From positions 91,363,920 through 91,427,919 of the forward strand of contig OX439036.1 in NCBI GenBank assembly GCA_949317995.1: a DNA stretch of 64,000 nt, read 5' to 3'. Positions within the stretch are counted from its first letter, which is position 1, and each line of letters opens with the position of its first letter. Made by a program: the position numbers and the translations under genes. The DNA is from Acholoe squamosa (taxonomy: Eukaryota; Annelida; Polychaeta; Phyllodocida; Polynoidae). This document shows positions 11,601 through 22,668 of this stretch, in pieces. The notes beneath the pieces were generated by a model. The model was not told where the DNA came from. It saw only the letters and a program-made list of their open reading frames with translations, and made no database searches.

Positions 11601-14600
11601 TAAGAGATGAGAGGCACAGGGTAGAGAAGAATGAGCTGAAGAAGACTTTGAAGGCCGAGCGGATGAAGAAGGCTTGGAAGCCCCTAGTGATGAAAATGCC
11701 TTGGAAGAGCCTGCTGATTTAGACGGCTTAGAAGTAGAACCAGAAGGTTTTGAAAAAGAGCTTGAAGTTGACGTCTCAGGACGTTGACCAGAGGTGGAGG
11801 TCTTCTTCCCCTGACTGTTTTTGTTAGCATTCTTTTTCTTTATATCCTCTAATCTTTTCTGAAGCTCCTCTCTTTCTTTCTCTCTTGACTGATCGGCTGT
11901 AACTAGGGTGGACACTTGGACTCCAGTTGAGCCCTTCTTCTCCTTCTCTAAAGACAGTTTTTTGTTGAAGGAATTACATATTTTTAACATATACCCAGTC
12001 GATACCCTTGGTTGAAGAATAGAAGACTGGCCAGTTGCAGACGGGCGAGAGACAGGGTCTCTTTTGTTACGCTGAGTCAAGTTGTTGGAAGACTCGCCTT
12101 CTTCTTGATCGTCTACCTCGCTCTCGGTTTCTCCTCCATGAGTGCTCACAGCCTCCTCTGTCCCTGCATTAGAAGTAGTATCTGGCTCCCCGTCCTCCAG
12201 GATAGGAACTGAAAATGAAAAAAGAAAAGAAAAAAAAAATGAAGGGCATCAAGGAAATATAATTTCAATAAACAGAAAAACCTTTATTCTAAATATAACA
12301 GACATTTCAGTTCAAAATCGGAAGATTATTTTGGGTGACTCATAAATGGGGTTCATACCCTATGTATCTCAACACCTAAATATGGACCCCTTGGAATAGG
12401 GCACATGTTTAACAATAAAGAAAACTATGAAACAATCATCTGAAATTCGTTATACATTTTTTTCTATACTGAAATATCAACCTCAAACATATGAAATGTT
12501 GCAGGCATCTGAAACTCTGACATGTCTGATATAAATTGATATGAAGATGAGAAATGAGGTATTTGAAAGCAGTTATTTTAAAAGCAGCTTCATCCATATG
12601 GTACCCACCTCCGTCGATGCTGTCCAGCATTTGACCCATCAAAGCAGCGGAGAGTGAATCTGAAGGCATCTTCATCTTCTCATAATCGACACGAGAAGGC
12701 CGGTCAGGGTCATAACAAGACCACTGGATGTCTCTCTCAGAAGGGTCCCCCCCTTTCAGATCGGGTGGCTGCATGCCTTTTATCCCTGACAGAAAGAAAA
12801 AGAAAAAATGAAACCAAACAAAATAATTCATGACCATATTATAAAAATAGTATATGTGGGAAAAGCATAAACTTTACTTGACAATTCCTTAAGTCTGCTG
12901 ACTGTCTTTCCTTATGTTAGTATGTATTAAAATTATACAGAATAATATCAGATATAGTGTAACAAGTTTAAACATATGGATGAACATTTTCATCAGAGAG
13001 GTGAGACTCACCAAGAATAACCTCTGTCCCACAGTAGTCACAAGCAGCTTGTTCCAGGTCTGTGAGGTAATCAGAATCGTCCTTTTGGCCGCTCCCTGTT
13101 TTGTACCGCGCATCTATGTCCTGACGCTGAAAAAAGAAAGGAGGAAAAACTATATTCAAAGAAAAATAACAATAAATTCGATAGAAATAAACAATAAGAA
13201 AGGAATTTTTTAAAGTCATTAAATTTAATTAATATACTTAAAAACAAACACAGAAGACAAAAAGTGTAAGGAAATGATTATTTCAAACATACCTTCCGCT
13301 TGGCATCTTGGGAATAATAGGTTAATTTGCTTTTGCACCCCTCGCCATCCCTTTTTTGTCCCCCGTTAGCATTAACGTAATCTGAAAAGAAAGGAGACAT
13401 AAACTGTCACAAAAAATGAAAATTAAATAAAAAAAACTATCTGAAAGTAAGATGTGGGATGAAAATACATAAGGAACAGAAAGAACAAAGAAATAATATT
13501 TGATATCATATATGGTATTCAGAGCTAAAAAGATAAGTCCAAATGATTATATAAAAAAAAATAACAAAATAAATTGTACGTTTCAACTTACCTGCGAGTT
13601 CTTCCCATGCAAGCTTTTTTAGGGTGACTCCATCAGCATACGACTTAAATTTTCCTTTGAGAACAGGTTTTAGGTGGTTAGCGCCATGGACTAATGCACG
13701 AGTTTCATCAGGTTGCCAGTGGAGTGATTTTTTCCTAGGTGACTTGGACTTCCCTTTGCTTTTAGGTTGGGAGGTTGAGGAGTCCTCGGATAAGCACTTA
13801 TCGACTTCTTCTTCCTCTGAGGGGCGAGACTGTGAAGATATGTTCCCTGAGGAGGGAAACTGACCTGTTCCCCCTTGAGAAATAGCCCTCAGTAAAGAGG
13901 CTGCTATAGCATCAAAGTCAGTTTTGGTTGCTGCTCCCCCCCCACGTCCCCTCCCTCTGGCCCTGCCCCTACTCCTGCCTCGGGTGGCTCCCCTGCTGCC
14001 TCTACCAGAAGAGGCAGGGAAATAAGTGGGATCCTTGTCTGAGTCTTTATCCTGGGAACGAGATAACCGAGGAGCAGGAGCAAGAAAGTCACCATGGGAC
14101 GGGTGTTCTGAGCTGGGGGCCTTCCCCTTTTGCCTCTTGGACGAAATGTCTTTTTTGTTCTGATTCATAGCTCTACAAAGGAGGGAAGTCATGTACGATA
14201 TGGCCTGTTGGCCTCCATCCCCTTCGAACATCTCGGGGGAGAGGAAATCCCCATCTTCCTCTTCTCCCTGAAAAAAAGAGAAAGAATGAACTCTGAGTGA
14301 TTGTGAAAGAACAGTAAAACAGAAATTCCTTAGTAATTTAAATTCACCTAAGAAGAGTGCTTTTTAATTAAATATACGACCTTGGAGACGAGATAACATA
14401 TGATGTCCAACAAGAACATGAAGACTGACATGCCTGCTGGAAAACTCGCGTTGAATATAAAAAAAATAAAAGCCTTTCCCTCTACTTCAGAACCGGTACA
14501 AAAAAAAACAAAACAGACAGGATATAGCAAGTTGGTAGTTAGAACAGGCTTTAAAGTAAGAAAGAAAGAGATGTGAACACCCAGGACGAAAAAGAGTTAA

Positions 14601-14687
14601 GCTGTACTTCTTCTGTTAGACATAGCTTCACTTAAAACCCCTGTTTTGAATTAAAATCATCGATTAACTTACCTCGAAAGAAGACAT
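8655..14687 (-). CDS. Harbinger-associated Myb/SANT-like protein, ten exons, about 1204 aa
   Basis: Minus-strand exons, 5' to 3': 14673-14687, 13592-14267, 13293-13381, 13012-13126, 12609-12785, 10307-12208, 9886-10035, 9523-9612, 9238-9336, 8655-8956. They total 3615 nt, divisible by three, with every phase consistent; this is strong support for the model. The third small exon from the 3' end (9523-9612) is the least certain. The second exon encodes an RGG-like tract and a Myb/trihelix domain (HWQPDETRALVHGANHLKP) that continues across the next intron (AWEELA). The large exon is Ser/Lys-rich in its first half and coiled-coil-like in its second. The last exon has an EAAS repeat and a basic tail. 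In Harbinger elements this protein binds the transposon ends and escorts the transposase into the nucleus. This one is much longer than the usual roughly 200-400 aa. Confidence 0.75.
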
Positions 14688-14754
14688 CGTGCTTGGGTAA
14701 GGTTTTTTTGCAAATGGCGACCGAAAGGGATTTTCCGCATGTACATGACGTCAG

Positions 14755-14905
14755 ACCACGTGACATACGGGAACCCCGAGGATACCCATGGGGTTTCCCC
14801 GGTATTTAAGGTATGTGAGACAACATACGGACACATATATAAAGATAGGGAGGGAACATACGGACGTCCGTATGTGTACCCCCGTATGTGTCCGTATGTT
14901 AGGAA
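14755..14905. promoter_or_regulatory. Cluster of ACATACGGA motifs upstream of Myb-like gene
   Basis: About seven copies of ACATACGGA or its reverse complement lie within 150 bp next to the 5' end of the Myb-like gene (ATG at 14687, - strand). They include the palindrome ACATACGGACGTCCGTATGT. They mirror the motif cluster before the transposase gene. Confidence 0.5.
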
Positions 14906-15165
14906 ATAAAGCTGAAAATATATGGACGGGTGCCGGAACACTTTTTTGTAATGTATTTATTAATTGTCCGCCATAAATCCCTATTTAAGAGTCCGTATAT
15001 AACTATATTTTTAAACATAAGGAAAGACAGGCCCCTGACTAGAGAAATTCAAATTCCTAGATTTCTATGCTATGACCATAAAGCTATAAGGTACCATCAC
15101 AAAATGTATAAATTTTACATTCAAATTCATAGAAATAATCACTGGACAGGAAAAAGTTCTTAGGG

Positions 15166-15189
15166 GGTCCAAATTAGGCAACTTTCCCC
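15166..15189 (-). repeat. Right terminal inverted repeat of Harbinger element
   Basis: GGTCCAAATTAGGCAAC followed by TTTCCCC. It is the inverted counterpart of 4674-4697 with one mismatch, and TA follows directly. Confidence 0.75.
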
Positions 15190-15274
15190 TACTCACTAGT
15201 TCCATGTTCCAGTATGATGGTAGGAGGGGAAAAAATACATGGACCCTTATTCTTTTCTCTTTTTCTTTCAACAG

Positions 15275-17608
15275 CCATGCCATCAGGGACTTCAAGTCTT
15301 TGATGAGCTTGATGACCCTCCTTTGTGTGAAGATCTTCCCCCAGGAGGAAGCCTCCCTCTTAAAGGAGGGAGTCGAAATGATGCACCAAGTCTTTAAACG
15401 CTTGGTAGGAGGAGCATCAATGCTCAGGGGTACCTTGCAGGCATATGCCACCAACAAGGCAACAGTCTACCCCGGTGTGTCTCTGCTGGATGATTTCAGG
15501 AGGCACACCGAGGTGTACTTACCGTTGTTTGACAACTTCATGGAGAAAGCCGGCGAAGTGTTGCGTGATCGAGAGCACCCACATCCTGCTGCCTCCAACC
15601 CTGCCGACCCTGAAGTTGCCACAATCTCCGATGACCAACCCTCCGACAGGTAAGAATATCAGAATTAAATATGAACCCCTCCCCCCATAAATGACATAGA
15701 ATGATTTGCTATGGGTAGTGTAGTGTGCATTTGCATTTATATACATTGATACATTACATGATAAAATAAATAAATAAATAAAAAATCCATAACTGATGAT
15801 TTTTATTTATGTGCTTTTTGACAGAACCCAATCCAGTGTGAACACCCAGCAGTCATCTGATGGAGGGATGTCCCCTGACATCATACCCCCTACACAGGAA
15901 ACAGACAGGTAAGAAATGTTATACTTCATTCTCCTTTACTTTTTCCAGTTGATTAGTGAAACTATTGGTTTATAATTGAATCACTGAAAGCTTTTTTCCC
16001 CACATGTGTCACCTCATATAAATGCAGCATGGTCTAGAATTTGAACCTGTACTTTTCTGAACTATTTTGAAGGGTGTCTCAAAGATGATCAATGAACTAT
16101 GAAGATATCACACCTCCTGAAGAAGCATATGTCTCTTGGAATAATAATACATGATATTAAAAAGGTAAACAGAGTGCATTCCCCTTTAAATATTCAGGAC
16201 TATCTATTGTAAAACATAGGTTAAAAAGAAAATTCTCTACAATTTTTCTTGTTTTTTGCTTAATTACAGAAACACCATGAGGGGAAGGCTGGTGATGAGG
16301 ATCAATCGGCGTACTTCATCCATTATATCATCCCCATCAACTGCACCATCTTCTTCTTCCTCCTCTGACTCTGACTCTGACTCTGACTATCCCCCATCAA
16401 ATCCTTCCCGACCCATTGGCACCCTCAGGCATCGCCCCTACTCCACAAAACCCAAAACCAGATCCCCCTACCAATCACCACTGATTAGGCCTTCCCCTCC
16501 ATCTATACACTCCCCTGAAAATGCGGTATGCACTTTGGAACCCACCCCACCCCAGGGGGTTGATGTAGACAACTTATTAGATTTAACCCCCCGCACCATG
16601 ACAAGAGTCATGGACCAGACCCGCCCAAACTCCCCCAAAATCATAGATGAACCCTTCACAAAACACTCGAAAAAAAGAAAAGACCTTAGCACAAAGGGAA
16701 AAGGAAAGAAAACAAAAAGAGTCCATGAAGCGTCCCCTCCCCCTCGACCCCTGATAAGACCCTGCTCTGTTGCCCTGACACGTCTCCCGCCTCAAACCGC
16801 TACTTCTTCCTACCATCCAACCCCTGCTGACATTGAGCCCTCATCCCCTGATCTATTCCAGACATACGAGTGTAAATATTGTGGTACAGAGAGGGTCACA
16901 GAATCAATGGTGAAACGTCATGAGCTTAAATGCCCCTTGCGCCCTGGGGAGCCCCAGCCTGAAGCTCTTCAGCCCCAGCCCTCCACCTCCGGGGCTGAAG
17001 AGCTTCAGGCTGACCGCTCTCAGGCTGAGGAGCCCCAACCCTCCACCTCCAGGGCTGAGGAGCCCCAGTCTGACCCTTCCCAGGTTGAGGAGCCCCAGTC
17101 TGTCCCCTCCCAGGCCGAGGAACCCCAGTCTGACTGCTCCCAGGCCGAGGAACCCCAGCCTGACCCCTCCCAGGCTGAGGAGCCCCAGTCTGACCGCTCT
17201 CAGGCTGAGGAACCCCAGTCTGACTGCTCCCAGGCCGAGGAACCCCAGTCTGACCCCTCCCAGGCTGAGGCTCCACAACCTGAATCAAGCAACGACCACA
17301 GTACTATAGCATACTCAATTGCTTCTGGGACCCCATCCCCATCATCAGGGGTCAAGTCCCCCTCCTCTGAGTCGGGATCATCACCCTCTGATGGATCCTC
17401 CTTCTTTGGTTTCAGCCCCTCCTCCTCCTTCCCATTTGATTCCTCTAATCCACTCTCTGACTCAACTCCCTCACCCTCATGCTATAATGAGGAGGAGGAA
17501 CTATCATTCTCTGACATGGATGGTGATTTCGTCAATGAAAATCTTATGTCGATTCTAAACTTTATAATCCAAAATATACCCTTACCTGAAGTTGATGAAG
17601 AAGTATAA
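15275..17608 (+). CDS. 3' part of a spliced gene for a repeat-containing zinc-finger-like protein
   Basis: Three exons are supported: 15275-15649 (acceptor CAACAG, incoming phase 2), 15825-15908 and 16270-17608, with consistent phases. The incoming phase requires at least one upstream exon that I cannot find. It may lie left of the Harbinger insertion, which ends only 86 bp before this exon. The first exon encodes a helical segment (around KEGVEMMHQVFKRLV). The last exon encodes Ser/Pro-rich sequence with an SD repeat, a CxxC...HxxxxC zinc-finger-like motif (YECKYCGTERV), about ten units of a 10-residue QAEEPQSDPS repeat, and a Ser-rich acidic tail. I do not recognise the family. Confidence 0.6.
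16975..17275 (+). repeat. In-frame 30-bp coding tandem repeat
   Basis: About ten copies of a 30-bp unit (core GCTGAGGAGCCCCAGTCTGA) encode the AEEPQSDPSQ repeat in the last exon of the gene at 15275-17608. Open frames on the opposite strand over this stretch are by-products of the repeat. Confidence 0.8.
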
Positions 17609-17881
17609 TAAGATGAAATATACATTGATATCACTGTAGAAATTCTAGTATTTTAGCAATTATATTTGTAGATATTAAAATGATTCATCATTGAACTCAA
17701 GTGTTTTGTATTCTCTCCTGATTCTTATTGAATAATCACAAAAATTGAAACAAAGACAATATTAGCTATATCTATTTTATTACAAATCAGTTTACAAGGT
17801 CATTTATGAATTGATATGTCATTAGTCACTCCTACTCCTTGCCACCCCTTATTTGCTCAACTGAACTCACCTACCCACCCC

Positions 17882-19098
17882 CACCCAATCAGCAAGCAGA
17901 ATTCGAATGGAGGTCAGCACACACTGGAATGTAGGCCACCTACCCCAGGACAAGCCAGCACCTACCACCAGCTGCCGCCATCTTGGATTTCCAACTCCAT
18001 ACATTTACAGTCTACACTCTTTTGTTCATTACTCAATGAATTATGAACTAATCAACTTGAAAACATACATGCACATGTATACACATAGATTGCATCATAC
18101 CACAAAACTATAGGTAATTCCATGCAGTCAATGCGTTCCCACAGATGGTTTTAACATTCTGATATCTCACCAAAACACCCAAAAATTACCCGACTTTGGA
18201 CCACTAAATTCACTATTCATTTTAATATTCCCCCAAATATTATTGCACATTCTGATAGCTCAACATTTTCCCTACACATACATAGCTGAATCAAATCCAA
18301 ACTCTCAATCCTTCACCTCAAAACTTGCCCTTAACCAAACTATGTCATTGTGTCTCACACCTCCACTTGCTCCGGAGTAAGCTCCCTGTCATAGACAGGC
18401 TTAATATTGAAAGGAAAGTCATCCATCGTAGCAGCCATGTTTGACTCAGAGGTGGGAACGCAACTGAAAAGGAACTGGCTTGTGCCGGTTATTTTGAGAA
18501 CAGGAATAACCACCCTTCCCTGTAGCCGCTGGACCTGCAATGGTGGTGCAATACTCCTGGCACAATTCTCTTTGTGTTATCCGATGAACACATGAGTGAT
18601 CACGTGAGCACAACCATCCAATCAGCTAGCAGCATTCGAGGCTACCCCACGCGTGAATGTAGGCCACCTACCCCAGGACAAGCCAGCACCTGCCTCCAGC
18701 CACGGCCATCTTGGATTTCCAACTCCATACATTTACAGTCTACACTCATTTGTTCATTACTCGATTGATTTTGAACTAATCAACTTAAAAACATACATGC
18801 ACATATATTCACATAGAATGTATCATACCCCAAAACCATAGGTAATTCCATGCAGTCAATGCGTTCCCACAGATGGTTTTAACATTCTGATATCTCACCA
18901 AAACACCCAAAAATTACCCAAAAATTACCCGACTTTGGACCACTAAATTCACTATTCATTTTAATATTCCCCCAAATATTATTGCACATTCTGATAGCTC
19001 AACATTTTCCCTACACATACATAGCTGAATCAAATCCGAACTCCCAATCATTCACCTCAAAACTTGCCCTTAACCAAACTATGTCATTGTGTCTCACA
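17882..19098. repeat. Duplicated block of about 490 bp in direct orientation
   Basis: Copy 1 is at about 17882-18360 and copy 2 at about 18612-19098. They are nearly identical over most of their length (shared words include GGCCACCTACCCCAGGACAA and CCGACTTTGGACCACTAAAT). Copy 2 carries a small internal duplication of an AAAATTACCC segment. The 250 bp between them holds the possible exon at 18361-18438. No gene is visible in the repeat itself. Confidence 0.75.
18361..18438 (-). other. Possible first coding exon (orphan)
   Basis: On the minus strand an ATG at 18438 opens 26 codons (MAATMDDFPFNIKP...) that run to a GTGTGA donor-like site at 18361. That site coincides with the edge of the duplicated block. 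No downstream exon was found, so this may be a relic of a gene whose 5' region was duplicated. Low confidence. Confidence 0.2.
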
Positions 19099-19219
19099 CT
19101 ATACTACTTATATGTTATGCACCAAGTAGGAATGGACACAATTCCGGAATTGCCCATTACTGATTTTGCCCTATTCTGGAATTGTCCTCTCTTAGGCTGC
19201 GCAGTTCAGGAAAATTTAA

Positions 19220-19548
19220 CCCTTTAGACCTTAAAACGGCCAAAAACGGCCGGGTCTAGTCTCCTCAAAACGACCATTGACGGTCGATTTTTGAACAATT
19301 TTCACTGATTTTTCATGGCAAGACAAAAGCAAATATCACTGATGAGAAATTAACAGAAGTTGCTGTTCCTGTTTGATACTGTTCAGCCGAACTTAAAAGT
19401 TGAATTCTTATCACCATATGAGCATTAGAAAATTTACAAAGGTTTAAAGTGAGGTGAAGGGCCAAAAAAATGCCCATTTTTAGCTAAAATCGGTGAAATC
19501 TTGAGGAAATAAAGCATTGTTTCCTGCAATTGGTTGAGGTCTAAAGAG
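19220..19548. mobile_element. TTAA-flanked piggyBac-type MITE
   Basis: Termini CCCTTTAGACCT and AGGTCTAAAGAG are inverted, with one mismatch, and flanked by TTAA at 19216-19219 and 19549-19552. The element is 329 bp with no coding capacity. It resembles the MITE at 3058-3312 in its outermost bases (CCCTTTA). Confidence 0.7.
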
Positions 19549-19552
19549 TTAA

Positions 19553-21171
19553 ATGAAATAAACATTCTAACATTGCACAAAGGTTTGCAAAATGACCATC
19601 CTTGAAAATTCCTTGATACCTTTGGTTTAAAGAGTGATGGGTAACTCATAATTGCACCAGAGTTTGTTGTTTGACAGTCCCAATGTGTCATTCTCACAGC
19701 TTAATTCACACCTAAAGTTAGATGTAAGATGCTTCAAACATACCCTATACAACACCCATTACAGCTTGTGGGCGAGGTGAAAAATAAAATGACACATAAA
19801 TTTTAGAGATCTGATTTTAAATCAAATTGTTCCAACAGAATTATCTATTAGGCTTTATTATTCCTAAACTGTGCAAATTCCCATATTGTGCATAACATAT
19901 ACACAGGGTAGGGATATACATGGGCTAAGGACTACAGTGTTTTTTTCACATATTTTGAATATAACTTAGTTAATACACGAGGTAGACCAATACACTTGAC
20001 TAAGCCAATACACGGGGAAATACGCTACATAGAGCTTTAACTGAAAGGTGATGGAATATATTTATAGCAGAGATTTAGAGCTGTTATTTTTTTTTATAAA
20101 AATGGCAGATATGCTGTATCTCAAGGGAATTTGCAAGCCAGAGTTAACACATGATAGCTCATATTGTATGTGAGATTCTTTTATGCTTAGGGGATTTTGG
20201 TTCATACAATTAGTTTTGAGAGCATGGATTGCTATAGCAAAGACCAGTTTTACTAATTGGCTTTCCCATTTAGTGGGCTAAGGTTTCATATTGTGAGAAA
20301 TTAAGTTACATTTATGTTGCAAGTTTACTTATTATGCTTTGGGCAAACTGGGTTTAGTAGTTTGGCTTGCTTAGGGTCTCAAATTGCTAAAACCCACATT
20401 GGCAAGATCTTTTTAAGATAAAAAATAGTTATAGAGCTGAGTGACAAGGGACAAAAGCACTTTATAAAATTAACAATTTGATAACAGCACTCAGATAATT
20501 GAATTAAACTGTCAGCGTGAATTTCTCCATGAAATTGTTATATGATTTTAAATATCAAACTGTCAGCGTGTATTTTTCCTTCATATTGTTAGTGCGAATG
20601 CTTTATAGCTGTATGAATTCCATTATTCAATGAACTTTTAGACATGTAGTAACTTATAAAAAATCTTTAAATGTGCAATGAAGCTCATACACACAAATGC
20701 ATTATGGTATTGTTAATAACACTGAGAATTGTTGCTTTTTCTTAATTTAATAGCAGTTTAAAAACATTGAGTTATAAAGACAAAGAGCAAGAAACTGAAC
20801 TTTTTGTAATAGCCATATAATATTTGATATGCTAAATCTACATGATTTGACTTACAGAAGAAAGCTGCGGTTCCATTCCTTAATGCTCGTTTGCTGAGAG
20901 TCAACTAGACGTTCCACAAATGGGCTACAGATGGTCTACCTTTAGACATCCATGAAAAGGATCGCTCGATTTAAGTGAAGCTGTTTGGACTCTGATCGTT
21001 CTCAGAAAGCGCTGAAAACTCGTAAAGCTTCACCTAGGATAAAAGCTGAGTCCACTTTTAAAGGTAGACACTGTAAACTTTTATCAAACTAATGCAAGTG
21101 TCCATTGAACAAGTGTTTATTCAAATTGTTCTTGAAAAGCGCTGAAAACTTTTAAAGCCTTATTGCTGTAA
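19553..21171. other. AT-rich stretch left of the Polinton genes
   Basis: There is no gene. The left end of the Polinton must lie in or near here. Two local direct repeats are visible. AAACTGTCAGCGTG occurs twice near 20510 and 20560. AAAGCGCTGAAAACT occurs near 21008 and 21131, just before the first viral-type ORF. I looked for an inverted match to 40150-41220 and found none of useful length. Confidence 0.4.
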
Positions 21172-22624
21172 ATGGATTTGGCTAAACTAGAAGAGGATAA
21201 ACCAATTGATATTTATTATCTTTTAATCAATTTTACAACAAACGGTCAAGGATTTTGTGAATGTTTTTATTGTAATTTTCTTGGAACAACACATTTTCAT
21301 GCATCTTTTAAACCATATGAACATATCTGCCCTCCTTATGAGGTTATAACTCACGACTTAGTTGAAAAAGTGTCAGAAATAGCAGAACAGATTAATCATC
21401 AGTTTCATCCAATTACTACTTTAAAAAATCTTTGTTTAAGTTTATCTAAAGTTTACCTTAAAGACACTAGGAGAGAAAAGCTCCTTTCTATTTTACCTTT
21501 GAGCTTAGTAGATGATATTTTATTTGAAGAAGATTTCATTAAAAAAACTAAGCGACTAAGCATAAACCATCTTCCTATTTTATTGAAACATCACATAGGA
21601 GAGCAAATTGTTTACTGTCTCTATGACTAGGTTTTATCTCGCATTTAAAGATAGTCAAACTGAAGAACTTTGCTCTTGTCATAATTGTACATATATGCTA
21701 CATACTTTAGACATAGCAGATTTTTCTGCCAAATATATTACATTTAATCAGATTATAACAGAAACATGTGTATACAATGCGAATTTAGCTCTTAATGATT
21801 ACACCAAAGTAAATCCTCGAGATATAGTAAATACACCTTCTTATTATCAGGCTCCTTTTTTTGATTTTCACTTTACAACTAGCATTTTTTTATTTTCCAT
21901 AGTTCAGCATGAGGGCTATATTCCTATGAAAAAGTTGCGTAGTGAAGATGAATTTTTTCCTTCATTGGGAGAAATATCAAAGTTATAGATTTTAGGGTTG
22001 CTTTCAATGCCTATAGATTATTCTACCCATCTAGTTGTGTTAGGATTAACAGCATTGCCTAAGTCATCTTTTGACATACTTTCATTTCAAAGAGAGGTGG
22101 TGAATTCTTCTTCTTATAGAGGTTCTATAGTGTACTCTGAAAAAGATTACACTTTAAAATTTACTAAAAATAATTATTGTTATATATTTATAAAAAATAG
22201 TATCCCTCGTATTTTATCTAAGATAGAAGACTTTATTTATTCCTCATGCATTAATTTTTTTGAAAAATACAGCAAAGATAATATAATTCAATACAGTTTA
22301 GACATTGTAAATATTCAAATATCTTTTACTATAATTAAAGAAGGAATTAAATTTCATGATTTTTGCTTTAAAATAGTGTCAAGTTTAGAAAAGGGCTATA
22401 GCATAGAAGTTAAAGAATCGAATTCATATGAGTCAATATGGTTGGAAATAAACCATAACTTATTAAACTCAAAGCAATCTTTTGATGCTATTAGGTTTTC
22501 TTCTCTTAGAATAAAAAATAAAGGAACAACTTTTTCTTTTACTCACACTTTTACTGGAAGTTGTATAACTAAAGATATAAATCAATTTCTGTTTTTATGC
22601 AATCTTGTTGAGAAAGTTATATGA
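21172..22624 (+). pseudogene. Polinton left-end protein, unknown, in three pieces
   Basis: Three open segments look like parts of one gene. The first is 21172-21630. The second, 21608-21988, is in a different frame and overlaps the first. The third, 21998-22624, is in the same frame as the second but separated from it by a TAG at 21986-21988. Segment 1 has Cys/His motifs (ECFYCNFLGTTHFH) and segment 2 has CSCHNC, so a metal-binding fold is possible. I do not recognise the family. It is the first gene of the block, a position where Polintons vary. The breaks may be decay or sequencing errors. Separate genes are the alternative, but the second and third lack good upstream starts. Confidence 0.5.
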
Positions 22625-22668
22625 AGCTAAGGTTCTCTGTAAACTATATTTTAATAATAAATTAATTC

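Larger units (their letters stand above)
4674..15189. mobile_element. Two-gene autonomous-type PIF/Harbinger DNA transposon, about 10.5 kb
   Basis: Terminal inverted repeats of 24 bp begin GGGGAAGGTTGCC at 4674 and end GGCAACTTTCCCC at 15189, with one mismatch. The left flank is TTA and the right flank begins TA. Harbinger elements normally duplicate a 3-bp TWA site, so only the TA part of the duplication is clear. Inside are the two genes that define PIF/Harbinger elements: a HARBI1-like DDE transposase (5744-7810, +) and a Myb/SANT-like protein (8655-14687, -), in convergent orientation. Both have all splice phases consistent and no internal stop. The left end also carries several extra copies of a TTGCCTAAATTGGACC motif. 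The size is large for the family because of the long second gene. Confidence 0.85.

Noticed and set aside
11065..11722. Plus-strand open frames opposite the large Myb-like exon
   Set aside because: The minus-strand exon has consistent phases with nine other exons. The plus frames are low-complexity shadows.
16904..17309. Open frames on the other strand and frame across 16.9-17.3 kb
   Set aside because: By-products of the 30-bp coding repeat. Only the + frame continues into the rest of the exon with consistent splicing.
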